Origin: JBNKVT01 sp050299335 | Lineage (GTDB): Bacteria > Pseudomonadota > Alphaproteobacteria > Rhodobacterales > Rhodobacteraceae | Direction: 5' to 3' | NCBI GenBank assembly: GCA_050299335.1 | Contig: JBNKVT010000019.1 | Coordinates: 1 to 64,000, forward strand | DNA: 64,000 nucleotides | Shown: in pieces, positions 25,888 to 34,297 of the stretch | How the letters are laid out: the number at the start of each line of letters is the position of its first letter | How positions within the stretch are numbered: position 1 is the stretch's first letter | The notes under the pieces: generated by a model | Databases searched by the model: none | What the model saw: only the letters and a program-made list of their open reading frames with translations | What the model was told of the DNA's origin: nothing | Made by a program: the position numbers and the translations under genes

Positions 25888-26304
25888 ATGAATTTCATTA
25901 CCTCAGTTTCGACCTGCCTGAGTAAGTATTTTGACTTCTCTGGTCGTGCTCAGCGTTCGGAGTTCTGGTGGTTTTATCTGTTTACGTTCCTGTTGAGTTT
26001 TGCGGCGTCGCGGATCGACCCGTCGGTTGCTGACTCAGCCGAGACAATTCTGTTGGCGGTGCTCGCCATTCCGGTGCTCGCGGCCGGATGTCGTCGTCTT
26101 CACGACACAGACCGCCGTGGCTGGTGGCAGTTGCTGCCGTTATCGGGATTTCCGCTGGATTTCGTTTCCGCGACAGCCGGAGCACTGGTCACGTTGGCCG
26201 GGACTCTCGTACTTATCATTATTTGGTCCAGAAAGGGCAGCGAAGGCGAAAACCGCTTCGGTCCTGATCCGCTACAGCCGTTCGATCCAACGGTCTTCGA
26301 CTGA
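25888..26304 (+). CDS. DUF805 membrane protein 6 of 6, AT-richer codons
   Basis: A 138-residue homologue: MNFITSVSTCLSKYFDFSGR, RSEFWWFYLFTFLLSF, RRLHDTDRRGWWQLLPL and GENRFGPDPLQPFDPTVFD. Its first two thirds use many more T-ending codons than copies 1-5 (for example GGT, CGT, TTT), while the last 50 bases match copy 5 almost exactly. That pattern fits either relaxed drift or gene conversion of the 3' end. The stop lies 3 bases from the stop of the convergent gshA. Function unknown. Confidence 0.85.
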   Translation: MNFITSVSTCLSKYFDFSGRAQRSEFWWFYLFTFLLSFAASRIDPSVADSAETILLAVLAIPVLAAGCRRLHDTDRRGWWQLLPLSGFPLDFVSATAGALVTLAGTLVLIIIWSRKGSEGENRFGPDPLQPFDPTVFD

Positions 26305-26307
26305 GTT

Positions 26308-27678
26308 TCAGTAGCTGAAAGCCCCGTAAATCCGCGTCAGGTCGCCACCCCACTCGCCGTCATAAAGCGCCAGCAGCTCGTCCGCCGGGGTTTCGCCGCG
26401 CGCGACCGTGTCCTGCAGCGTATTGAGGAAATGCGTCTCGTCCGGCAACAGCCCTCCGGCCCCGGCCCGGGCGCGCGCCTTCAATCCGGCATCGGCAATC
26501 GCCAGCACATCGCGAGCGATATCCAGCATCGACCGCCCCCGGATCTCCGCCTTCAGCCCCTTGACGGAGGCATCGACCCTCAGCGCCTCGCGCTCCTCCG
26601 CCGTCCAGTCCCGGCAGAGGTCCCAGGCGGCGTCGAGCGCGGTCTGGTCGTAAAGCAGCCCCACCCAAAGGGCAGGCAACGCACAGAGCCGCCGCCACGG
26701 GCCGCCATCTGCCCCGCGCATTTCCATGAACTTCTTGATCCGGACCTCGGGGAAGATGGTCGTCAGATGGTCGGCCCAGTCGCTCAGCGTCGGTTTCTCG
26801 CCGGGCAAAGCCGGTAACTCACCCTTCAGGAAGTCCCGGAAGGACTGGCCGAGCGCGTCGATATATTCCCCATCGCGGTAGACGAAATACATCGGCACAT
26901 CGAGCGCATAATCCACATAGCGCTGAAACCCCATCCCGTCCTCGAAGACAAAGGGCAGCATGCCGGTCCTTGCATTGTCCAGCCCGCGCCAGATGCGGCT
27001 CCGCCAGCTCAGATGGCCGTTCTTCTGGCCCTCGAAGAAGGGCGAATTGGCGAACAGCGCCGTCGCCACCGGCTGCAGCGCCAGCGACACCCGGAACTTC
27101 TGCACCATGTCCGCCTCGGAGGCGAAATCGAGGTTCACCTGCACCGTGCAGGTCCGGTACATCATCTGCGTCCCATGGGTCCCCACCTGCCCCATATAGC
27201 GCGTCATCAGCTTGTAGCGCCCCTTGGGCATCATCGGCATCTGCTCATGGGTCCACTCAGGCGCCGCCCCCAGCCCGATGAAGCCCGCACCAATGGTGTC
27301 GGCGATATCCTTCACCTCGCGCAGATGCTCGTTCACCTCGTCGCAGGTCTGGTGGATGGTCTCCAAGGGTGCTCCGGACAGTTCCAGCTGCCCCCCCGGC
27401 TCCAGCGAGACATTGGCCCCGTCCCGCACCAGCCCGATGATATGGCCGCCCTCCTCGACCGGCGCCCAGCCGTATTTGTCGCGCAACCCCTCCAGCATCG
27501 CCCGGATCGAGCGCGGCCCGTCATAGGGCAGCGGCTTCAGCGTATCGCGGCAATAACCGAATTTCTCGTGCTCGGTCCCGATCCGCCAGTCGGCCTTCGG
27601 CTTGCAGCCGCTTTCAAGATATTCGGCAAGCTGGGAGAAATCCTCGATGAGCCCGCCGCCGGACTGGGGAATGGACAT
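26308..27678 (-). CDS. gshA: Glutamate--cysteine ligase, plant/alphaproteobacterial type
   Basis: A 456-residue enzyme that joins glutamate and cysteine with ATP, the first step of glutathione synthesis. It belongs to the GCS2 class shared by alphaproteobacteria and plants, not the E. coli type. Visible marks: RIGTEHEKFGYC near residue 32, SLEPGGQLELSGAPLETIHQT, MMYRTCTVQVNLDF and NSPFFEGQKNGHLSWRSRIW. The length is typical. It is the last gene of a minus-strand group that starts with rsmE. Confidence 0.93.
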   Translation of the reverse strand: MSIPQSGGGLIEDFSQLAEYLESGCKPKADWRIGTEHEKFGYCRDTLKPLPYDGPRSIRAMLEGLRDKYGWAPVEEGGHIIGLVRDGANVSLEPGGQLELSGAPLETIHQTCDEVNEHLREVKDIADTIGAGFIGLGAAPEWTHEQMPMMPKGRYKLMTRYMGQVGTHGTQMMYRTCTVQVNLDFASEADMVQKFRVSLALQPVATALFANSPFFEGQKNGHLSWRSRIWRGLDNARTGMLPFVFEDGMGFQRYVDYALDVPMYFVYRDGEYIDALGQSFRDFLKGELPALPGEKPTLSDWADHLTTIFPEVRIKKFMEMRGADGGPWRRLCALPALWVGLLYDQTALDAAWDLCRDWTAEEREALRVDASVKGLKAEIRGRSMLDIARDVLAIADAGLKARARAGAGGLLPDETHFLNTLQDTVARGETPADELLALYDGEWGGDLTRIYGAFSY

Positions 27679-27747
27679 GAACGTGCGGGCCTCCTCAACT
27701 TCGGGGAACAGGCCTAGCCATGGATCGCGCCTCTGGCAAGTCCGACC

Positions 27748-28326
27748 TCAGGACCGGATCGTCCGGGGGTCTGGCACAGACTTTTGCCAGATCAGAAACC
27801 GGGCGTTTCCGGTCTCGCCCATCGCCCGCGTCACCGTTTCCCAGGAAACCCCGGGCAGCGCCGAAAGCGCATCGAACAGATCACCCGTTCCGGCAGCCTC
27901 GGCAGGGATGGTCAGGGGCGGTTGGCCGGGCTGGCTCAGCACCCAGAACACATCCGGCGCTACGGGGCCGGTGTCGGTGGTGACGATTTCGACCCGGGAA
28001 AGCTCGCGGATATCCGCCGCGCCGCCTTCATCGCCGGGCGCGAGGAACATCACCCTCCCTTCATGCACCTCCACCACCCCTGCCGCCGTCGGATCGCGCC
28101 GCGCCTGGGCAGTACGGCGAAAAGCGACCGCTGCCAGTGCCGCAACCACGATACAGCCGGTCCCGACAATCACCGCCACGATCCCGCCCTGCCTGAGCCC
28201 CGCGATCAGCGAGACCAGCCCCAGCCCGCCCATTACCAGCACCGAGACGGCCTCGACCCAATGGGTGAAGAAACGGTGGAAGAGGCGGGTTGCCGAGGAG
28301 GCGATTTCGGGCCGAAGGAAGCTCAT
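27748..28326 (-). CDS. Two-helix membrane protein of unknown function
   Basis: A 192-residue protein beginning at the ATG at 28326, which overlaps the stop of the preceding gene (ATGA). A Phe/His-rich start (LFHRFFTHWVEAVSV) leads into two adjacent hydrophobic helices (about 27-47 and 50-70), followed by a soluble domain of about 120 residues with beta-like repeats (VVEVHEGRVMFLAPGD, VEIVTTDTG, VFWVLSQPGQPPLTIPAEA). No family is recognised. It is coupled to the 234-aa gene and precedes gshA by 69 bases. Confidence 0.7.
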   Translation of the reverse strand: MSFLRPEIASSATRLFHRFFTHWVEAVSVLVMGGLGLVSLIAGLRQGGIVAVIVGTGCIVVAALAAVAFRRTAQARRDPTAAGVVEVHEGRVMFLAPGDEGGAADIRELSRVEIVTTDTGPVAPDVFWVLSQPGQPPLTIPAEAAGTGDLFDALSALPGVSWETVTRAMGETGNARFLIWQKSVPDPRTIRS

Positions 28327-29027
28327 GGAGCGTCGTCCCGGTCAAGCGGATGCCACGGAATCGGGTCCTCATTCTCGGGATCAGGGCGGTCGTCATAGGG
28401 CGCGCGCAGCGGCTCGAAACTCATGTCGGTAAAGTCGCGGATAAGCGTGTCGCCGCGATAAAGCCTGCCTGCCTCGGTACGGATATCCTCCGGCGGCATC
28501 ACAGGGGCTTCGCCCGACAGGTAGGCGATATCCCCGGCACGGAGGTTCACCCGCCGCCCGTCGAGATGCGCATAGCCCAGCGTATTGGATCCACTCGGCT
28601 CGACCTTCAGCACCTGCTCCAGCTCCCGCGCCTTGCCGATATGATCCCGGCCCTTCTGGTTGCCATTGATGACGTAGCGCTTCTCATCGAGGAAATAGCC
28701 GCCCTCCCCATAGAACATCCCGTCAGGATAAAGCGCCAAAGCCGTGAACCACGGAGGGCGCGATATGACGGTGTACCAGTACCCGACTTCGCTCCCCTGC
28801 CAGTTTTCCTTGTGCGCCAGATAGATCAGGTGTTCGCCATCGGGCGACAACCCGCCTTCTCCAACCCAGACGCGCCCCTTCAGCCACTGCCCGTCCTCAA
28901 ACCGGTCGGTATCGCGGTGCCACAAGATGCAGCGCACCAGCTTCGACGGCCCTCTTCGCAATATCACCGTTCGAGGGCTCTGCCGCGCGTGGACCAGCTC
29001 CAGCGATATGGTCGGGGGCGTGTTCAT
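28323..29027 (-). CDS. Unknown 234-aa protein with SPDG beta-repeat motif
   Basis: Begins at the ATG at 29027, overlapping the rsmE stop by 4 bases. The sequence has RRGPSKLVRCILWHRDTD, then GQWLKGRVWVGEGGLSPDGE followed by HLIYLAHKE, and later DLDGR-like turns. The combination of a G-P-S-K start, GQWLKGR and LSPDG resembles a family of uncharacterised beta-rich proteins that I have seen annotated only as hypothetical. There is no signal peptide, so it is probably cytoplasmic. Overlaps on both sides place it in one operon with rsmE and the 192-aa membrane protein. Confidence 0.7.
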   Translation of the reverse strand: MNTPPTISLELVHARQSPRTVILRRGPSKLVRCILWHRDTDRFEDGQWLKGRVWVGEGGLSPDGEHLIYLAHKENWQGSEVGYWYTVISRPPWFTALALYPDGMFYGEGGYFLDEKRYVINGNQKGRDHIGKARELEQVLKVEPSGSNTLGYAHLDGRRVNLRAGDIAYLSGEAPVMPPEDIRTEAGRLYRGDTLIRDFTDMSFEPLRAPYDDRPDPENEDPIPWHPLDRDDAP

Positions 29028-29770
29028 CCCCAATCCCCCAGCACCGCCTGCCAGAGGCTCAGCGCCGTCACCGCCGCCGTATCGGCTCTCAGGATGCGCG
29101 GCCCTAAGGTCACCGGCAGCGCGGTTTCCATGTTTCGCAGCCGCTCGGCCTCTTCCGGTGAGAACCCGCCTTCGGGACCAATCAGGATGGCCCATGGCGC
29201 GCGCGGCGTCGACGCCAGCGCCGTCAGCTCCGGGAGGATGGCAGCCCCTGTCTGGCTCTCGTCGCAGAAGAGCAGACGGCGCGACGTGGGCCAGCCCGCA
29301 AGTAGTGTGTCCAATTTCTCTGGCACGGCCACCTCGGGGACGAAAGTGCCGCCGCATTGCTCCGCTGCCTCGATGGCATGGGCGCGCAAACGATCCGGGC
29401 GGACGCGCTCGGCATTGGTGAAGCGGGTGAAGACGGGGTGGATGCGGGCCGCACCCAGCTCGGTCGCCTTCTCGACGATGAAATCGGTGCGGGCCTTCTT
29501 GATCGGGGCGAACAGGAGCCAGACATCCGGGGGATCGCGCTGCTCGGCGGTCCGGCGCCGACAGACAAGGCCGCCGCCGCGCTTGCCGGTCGCGGTGATT
29601 TCGGCGGCCCATTCCCCGTCCGTGCCATTGAAGAGCGCAACCTCGCCGCCCAGGGGCTGTCGCATGACGCCGAAAAGATAATGGGCCTGCTCGCGGCTCA
29701 GCATCACCCCGGCCCCTTCCCCGAGAGGGGCCTCGACAAAGAGCCTGATTTTTGGTTTCGAACCTGTCAT
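29024..29770 (-). CDS. rsmE: 16S rRNA m3U1498 methyltransferase
   Basis: A 248-residue SPOUT-class enzyme that methylates U1498 of 16S rRNA. Motifs: IRLFVEAPLGEG at the N-terminus, FAPIKKARTDFIVEKATELG, RLRAHAIEAAEQCGGTFVPEV and the knot LIGPEGGFSPEE with LGPRILRADTAAV. I chose the ATG at 29770 (MTGSKPKIRLF), which has GAGGGA at good spacing; an ATG 12 bases earlier would place it against the divergent ubiA start. First gene of the group ending in gshA. Confidence 0.92.
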   Translation of the reverse strand: MTGSKPKIRLFVEAPLGEGAGVMLSREQAHYLFGVMRQPLGGEVALFNGTDGEWAAEITATGKRGGGLVCRRRTAEQRDPPDVWLLFAPIKKARTDFIVEKATELGAARIHPVFTRFTNAERVRPDRLRAHAIEAAEQCGGTFVPEVAVPEKLDTLLAGWPTSRRLLFCDESQTGAAILPELTALASTPRAPWAILIGPEGGFSPEEAERLRNMETALPVTLGPRILRADTAAVTALSLWQAVLGDWG

Positions 29771-29780
29771 ACCGTCCCTC

Positions 29781-30779
29781 ATGAACCCGACCGAACATAT
29801 GCAGCAAACCGAACCGGATGGAAGGCCAGATGGAAGGGTCGCCGACGCGGTGGACCGGAACTGGGTCGACCGCTTCGCCCCCGCCGCCACCCGCCCCTAT
29901 CTCCGCCTCTCCCGCGCCGACCGGCCCGCCGGAACCTGGCTGCTGCTCCTGCCCTGCTGGTGGGGTCTGGCGCTGGCGGTGGCAAGCGCGCCCGGAACGG
30001 CGAACCTCGGAGACCTCTGGATCGCGATCGCCTGCGCCATCGGGGCCTTCCTGATGCGCGGGGCGGGGTGTACGTGGAACGACCTCGCCGATCAGGAGTT
30101 CGACGCGAAAGTGGCGCGGACCAAGTCCCGACCCCTGCCATCGGGACAGGTAACGCGGCAACAGGCGCTGGTCTGGATGGTGGCGCAGGCGCTCGTCGCC
30201 TTCTGCATCCTGATCACCTTCAACCTGCCCACGGTCGCGCTCGGCATCGCCTCGCTGGGGCTGGTGGCGATCTATCCTTTCGCCAAGCGCTTCACCTGGT
30301 GGCCGCAGGTCTTCCTTGGCCTCGCCTTCAACTGGGGCGCACTGCTGGCCTGGACGGCACGAACCGGCGAGATCGGCTGGCCGCCTGTGGCGTTATACGT
30401 GGCGGGCATCGGCTGGACGCTGTTCTACGACACGATCTATGCCCATCAGGACAAGGAGGACGACGCGCTGATCGGGGTGAAATCCACCGCGCGGCTGTTT
30501 GCCGACGAGACCGACCGGCTGCTGCTGATCTCGCTTCTTGTCGCTTTGTTGGGCATGACCGTTGCTGTCATTCAGGCTCTGATCGACACCGGCCCGGTGG
30601 TGCTGCTGATCGGCCTCCTTGGCCCCTGGGCGCTGGGATGGCACCTGAACTGGCAGATGCGGCGGCTCGACATCGACGACCCCGCCCGCTGCCTGATGCT
30701 GTTCCGCTCGAACCGGGACGCAGGGCTCTTGCCGGCCTTGTGCCTTGCCGCGGCAATTGCGGCGGGCTTCGTCGCTTGA
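29781..30779 (+). CDS. ubiA: 4-hydroxybenzoate polyprenyltransferase
   Basis: A 332-residue inner-membrane enzyme that attaches the polyprenyl tail to 4-hydroxybenzoate in ubiquinone synthesis. It has about eight helices and both Asp-rich motifs, NDLADQEFDAKVARTKSRP and DTIYAHQDKEDDALIGVKS. The ATG at 29781 lies only 10 bases from the divergent rsmE start and lacks a ribosome site, so it may be leaderless; an in-frame ATG at 29799 is an alternative. The residues before RPYLRLSRADRPAGTWL are poorly conserved in the family, so the start is uncertain. Confidence 0.92.
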   Translation: MNPTEHMQQTEPDGRPDGRVADAVDRNWVDRFAPAATRPYLRLSRADRPAGTWLLLLPCWWGLALAVASAPGTANLGDLWIAIACAIGAFLMRGAGCTWNDLADQEFDAKVARTKSRPLPSGQVTRQQALVWMVAQALVAFCILITFNLPTVALGIASLGLVAIYPFAKRFTWWPQVFLGLAFNWGALLAWTARTGEIGWPPVALYVAGIGWTLFYDTIYAHQDKEDDALIGVKSTARLFADETDRLLLISLLVALLGMTVAVIQALIDTGPVVLLIGLLGPWALGWHLNWQMRRLDIDDPARCLMLFRSNRDAGLLPALCLAAAIAAGFVA

Positions 30780-30860
30780 TCCCTTGGGGCGGGACGCCTA
30801 GTCTCCCGCCGTTTCAACCACAGACGCAGAATCAGCCCAGAACCGCCCCGGAACACGCCC

Positions 30861-32924
30861 ATGCGACCGATCGCCCTTCTCTTTGCCCTCATCGCCCTCG
30901 GCGGGATGGCCTATGGGGCGTATCTCGGAGCCTGCTACACGGTGGCCTATGTCGAGACCCGGACCGAGCGGGCCCTGAACCTCGCGCTCGCGGCAAGCAA
31001 TGACGGCTGGGCCACGGTCGAGACCGACGGGCTGATCGTGCGGCTGAGCGGCACCGCCCCGGACCCAGCGGCGCATCAGCGGGTCATCGGCGCGGTGACG
31101 ACCCTGATCAGCGAGGCACGGATCGAGAACGCGCTGCGCGTGCGGCCCCCGGCGCCGCCGCAGCCGCCGGAATTCTTCGTCGATATCCTGCGCAGTGCCG
31201 ACCGCTTCTCGGTGGTGGGGCTGATGCCCTCCGGCGAGACAAAGGGGCAGGTGCTGGCGGCGGTGGACAATGTCTCGGGCGTGACCGAGGTCACCGACAT
31301 GATCGACCAGACCGACTGGACGGAACCCGAGGGTTGGGCGGAAAGCGTCGCCTTCGGGACCGGGATCATCACCTCGGTCAATCACGGCAAAGTCTCGGTC
31401 CGACCCGGCGCGGTGGCCTTCACCGCGATGCTGGAAAACGCCGCGGTGCTGGAGCGCCTAGAGCGGCAGCTGCGCGAGACAGTGCCCGAGGGGATCGATC
31501 TCAGCCTCGATCTGTCGGCGCCGCGACCAGTGATCACGCCATTCCAGCTGCGGCTGACCCTGTCCGACCGGGGCGCGCGGATGGGCGCCTGTTCGGCCGA
31601 GACGGAGGAAGCCAGGGCGCGGATCCTGGCGGCGGCAGCAGAGCTGGGGCTCGGGGATGCCGATTGCGTGATCGGGCTGGGCGCGCCGTCGTCGCAATGG
31701 GCCCGGGCCGCCGATCTGTCGATCCAGGCGCTTAACTCGCTGGGCGCGGGGACGCTGGAGATCGAGGATGCGGACATCTCGCTCCGGGCGAGGCTGGGGA
31801 CGGACGAGGCATTGTTCGAGGAGGTGACCACGCGGCTGCAGGACGGTTTGCCGCCGATCTTCTCGCTGCATGCCTTCCTGCCGAAACCGCTCGAAGGCAC
31901 GGCCAACGACCCCTCCGCGGCGCCCCGCTTCATCGCGGTACGCGGCGCAGAAGGGACGGTACGGCTGACCGGGGCGCTGCTGGACGAACCGGCACAGATC
32001 GCGGTGAAGAATTTCGCCGAGGCGCAGTTCGGCTTCGGCACGGTGGCCAATGACACGGTGCTGCGCGAGGACCTGCCCGAGGGCTGGCCGGCGCGGGTGT
32101 TCTCGGGACTGAAGGCGATGGGGCGGCTCCGGACCGGACGGCTGGAAGTGACCGGGCGGCAGGTTATCCTGAGGGGTACGGCCTACCGGGAGGAGTTTCT
32201 CGACGATATCCGGCTCATCCTCGATGCAGGCCTGCCCGAGGGGGTGGAGGCTGATACCGATCTCGATTTCGACCCGGAGCCCGAGAAACCGGAATTGCAG
32301 GTGAGGGCCGAAATCTGCGCCGTGGAGATCGACGAGATCCTCCGGCGGACCCAGATCACTTTTCCCCCCGGCGAAAGCGACATCGCCGGGGAAAGCCTGC
32401 CGGTGATCGCGGATATCGCGAAAGTGCTCGAAGGCTGCCCGGCCTCGCGGTTCGAGATCGGGGGTCACACGGATGCCCAGGGCGGCGAGAACACCAATCT
32501 CGCCCTCAGCCAGGCGCGGGCCGATGCGGTGATGGCCGCCCTCCTTGAAAAGGGCCTGACCCTGGTCTTCCTCTCGGCCCAGGGCTATGGCGAGAGCGTC
32601 CCGATCGCCGATAACGAGACCGAGGAGGGCCGCGCCCGGAACCGCCGGATCGAATTCCGGCTGGTGCAGCCCGAAGTGGAGGAAGTCGCGGAGCGTGCCC
32701 CGGAAGCCGAGGACGGCGATCTGGGAGAAGGCGGGGCCGAGGAAGGTGGGGCCGAGGAAGGCGGGGCCGAGGAAGGTGGGGCCGAGGACAGTGAAACGGC
32801 TGACACGGGCTCGGGCGACGAAATGGACTACGGCGACGACGCGCCGGAAGCGGATGCGGAAGGCGAGACCGAAGGCGAGACCGGAGACGATGCGATCCGG
32901 CCCCGGCTGCGCGATCTGGAATAG
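30861..32924 (+). CDS. OmpA-family protein with BON-like repeats and acidic repeat tail
   Basis: A 687-residue envelope protein. An N-terminal anchor (about 1-30) is followed by several repeats of about 80-100 residues with BON-like features (GLIVRLSGTAPDPAAHQRV, RFSVVGLMPSGETKGQV). An OmpA/MotB peptidoglycan-binding domain follows (about 505-610: ITFPPGESDIAGESLPVI, GHTDAQGGENTNLALSQARA, RNRRIEFRL). The tail after about 615 is strongly acidic, with four exact EEGGA-type repeats encoded by a 15-bp DNA repeat. The OmpA domain would tether it to the cell wall. It starts a two-gene unit with the small membrane protein 27 bases downstream. Confidence 0.85.
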   Translation: MRPIALLFALIALGGMAYGAYLGACYTVAYVETRTERALNLALAASNDGWATVETDGLIVRLSGTAPDPAAHQRVIGAVTTLISEARIENALRVRPPAPPQPPEFFVDILRSADRFSVVGLMPSGETKGQVLAAVDNVSGVTEVTDMIDQTDWTEPEGWAESVAFGTGIITSVNHGKVSVRPGAVAFTAMLENAAVLERLERQLRETVPEGIDLSLDLSAPRPVITPFQLRLTLSDRGARMGACSAETEEARARILAAAAELGLGDADCVIGLGAPSSQWARAADLSIQALNSLGAGTLEIEDADISLRARLGTDEALFEEVTTRLQDGLPPIFSLHAFLPKPLEGTANDPSAAPRFIAVRGAEGTVRLTGALLDEPAQIAVKNFAEAQFGFGTVANDTVLREDLPEGWPARVFSGLKAMGRLRTGRLEVTGRQVILRGTAYREEFLDDIRLILDAGLPEGVEADTDLDFDPEPEKPELQVRAEICAVEIDEILRRTQITFPPGESDIAGESLPVIADIAKVLEGCPASRFEIGGHTDAQGGENTNLALSQARADAVMAALLEKGLTLVFLSAQGYGESVPIADNETEEGRARNRRIEFRLVQPEVEEVAERAPEAEDGDLGEGGAEEGGAEEGGAEEGGAEDSETADTGSGDEMDYGDDAPEADAEGETEGETGDDAIRPRLRDLE
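32727..32786 (+). repeat. 15-bp tandem repeat inside the OmpA-domain gene
   Basis: Four units of GAAGG(C/T)GGGGCCGAG, each encoding Glu-Gly-Gly-Ala-Glu. The C and T versions alternate, giving a 30-bp higher-order unit present twice. Unit number could vary between strains by slippage without shifting the frame. Confidence 0.9.
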
Positions 32925-32951
32925 AGGCAGGGATGGAATGAGGGCCGAGGG

Positions 32952-33266
32952 ATGAACCGCAGCGAATTGACGATGCTGATAACCGGCGGGCTGGTGCTGG
33001 CGCTGATCGCGGGCTGGACCCTGCGCTGGGTCTTCAGTCTCCTGAACCGCCCCGCCCCGGCGGAACCGGTCCCCGAAACCGAGCTCGAGGCGCAATTACG
33101 CGCGGCGCTGGAAGCCAAGACCACGGCAGAGGCAAAGCTGGCCTCGGTGGAGGACGATCTTACCAAGAAACTGGTCCAGACCCAGGCCGAACTCGAAGCG
33201 ACGATGGACGGATTGCGGGACGCCCGGCGGCAGATGAACGAGATGCGCGAACAGATGGAAGGATAG
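32952..33266 (+). CDS. Small single-pass membrane protein with coiled coil
   Basis: A 104-residue product: one helix (about 8-30, MLITGGLVLALIAGWTLRW), a short Pro-rich linker (NRPAPAEPVPETE) and a charged heptad-like coil to the end (ALEAKTTAEAKLASVEDDLT and RDARRQMNEMREQMEG). It follows the OmpA-domain gene and precedes a strong terminator, so the two are probably one transcript. No named family; a scaffold or partner of the OmpA-domain protein is a guess. Confidence 0.72.
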   Translation: MNRSELTMLITGGLVLALIAGWTLRWVFSLLNRPAPAEPVPETELEAQLRAALEAKTTAEAKLASVEDDLTKKLVQTQAELEATMDGLRDARRQMNEMREQMEG

Positions 33267-33305
33267 GGCACGAGACCCATCCGCGGCGCAGGACTTTCCA
33301 ACAGT

Positions 33306-33333
33306 CAGGGCCCCGGAAGCTTCCGGGGCCCTG
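33306..33333. terminator. Perfect palindromic terminator between convergent units
   Basis: A 28-base perfect palindrome with arms CAGGGCCCCGGAAG and CTTCCGGGGCCCTG, followed on the plus strand by TTTCTAT. It lies between the coiled-coil gene (plus) and rplW (minus) and can serve both directions. Confidence 0.8.
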
Positions 33334-33380
33334 TTTCTATAGCCAAGGTGCGTGAAATCACGCACCCTACGGGACGACGG

Positions 33381-33677
33381 TCAGAGGCCGGTGGTCACGT
33401 CGATGGTGTTGCCATCCTCGAGCGTCACATAGGCCTTCTTGACGTCCTTGCGGGTGCCGGGGCGGCCGCGGAAGCGCTTGGTCTTGCCTTTGGTGACGAC
33501 CGTGTTCACGGCCTTGACCTTAACGTTGAACAGCGTCTCCACCGCTTCCTTGATCAGCGGCTTGTTGGCCTCGGGAGCGACCTCGAAGACAACGGCGCCG
33601 TGCTCAGACGCCATCGTGGCCTTTTCGGTGATCACCGGCTTGCGGATCACGTCGTAGAGCTCTGCTTTGCTGGTCAT
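33381..33677 (-). CDS. rplW: Ribosomal protein L23
   Basis: A 98-residue 50S protein near the peptide exit, the docking site of trigger factor and SRP. It shows YDVIRKPVITEKATMASE, VFEVAPEANKPLIKEAVE, NTVVTKGKTKRFRGRPGTRKD and the final VTLEDGNTID. The start overlaps the rplD stop by 4 bases. In most bacteria rplB follows directly; here 47 bases later there is a convergent terminator and a gene on the other strand, so this is the last gene of the unit. Confidence 0.96.
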   Translation of the reverse strand: MTSKAELYDVIRKPVITEKATMASEHGAVVFEVAPEANKPLIKEAVETLFNVKVKAVNTVVTKGKTKRFRGRPGTRKDVKKAYVTLEDGNTIDVTTGL

Positions 33678-34297
33678 TTCAGTCGGGCCTCCAGGGCTTC
33701 GACACCGGCCTTGGTCAGGACCAGGGTCCGCGATTTCAGGATGTCGTAGACATTGGCTCCGACGCTCGGCAGCACATCGACGCCGTCGATGTTGCGCGCT
33801 GCGCGGGCGAAGCCTTCGTTGACTTCGGCACCGTCGATGACCAGGGCCTTCTTCCAGCCGTGCGCCTTGGCGGCGGCGGCCAGTTCCTTGGTCTTGCCGT
33901 CCTTAAGCGTTGCCGCGTCGATGATGATCAGCTCACCGGCCGAGGCCTTGGCGGAAAGCGCGTGGCGCAGGCCGAGCTTGCGGAACTTCTTGTTCAGGTC
34001 ATGGGCGTGGCTGCGCGGGGTCGGGCCCTTGTACACACCACCCTTGCGGAAGATCGGTGCCTTGCGGGAGCCGTGGCGCGCGCCGCCGGTGCCCTTCTGG
34101 CGGTAGATCTTCTTGGTCGAATAGCTGACCTCGGAGCGCGTCTTGACCGAATGCGTCCCCGCCTGGCGCTTGGCCAGCTGGTAACGCACCACCCGATGCA
34201 GGATGTCGGCGCGCGGTTCCAGCCCGAAGATCGCATCGTCGAGATCGATCGAACCGTCTTTCTTTCCGCCGTCGAATTTGATCACGTCGGTCTTCAT
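33674..34297 (-). CDS. rplD: Ribosomal protein L4
   Basis: A 207-residue 50S protein lining the exit tunnel. It shows RSEVSYSTKKIYRQKGTGGA followed by RHGSRKAPIFRKGGVYKGP (the tunnel loop), GLRHALSAKASAGELIIID and the C-terminal LVLTKAGVEALEARL. In E. coli L4 also represses its own operon; that cannot be judged here. Starts 4 bases inside the end of rplC. Confidence 0.96.
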   Translation of the reverse strand: MKTDVIKFDGGKKDGSIDLDDAIFGLEPRADILHRVVRYQLAKRQAGTHSVKTRSEVSYSTKKIYRQKGTGGARHGSRKAPIFRKGGVYKGPTPRSHAHDLNKKFRKLGLRHALSAKASAGELIIIDAATLKDGKTKELAAAAKAHGWKKALVIDGAEVNEGFARAARNIDGVDVLPSVGANVYDILKSRTLVLTKAGVEALEARLK

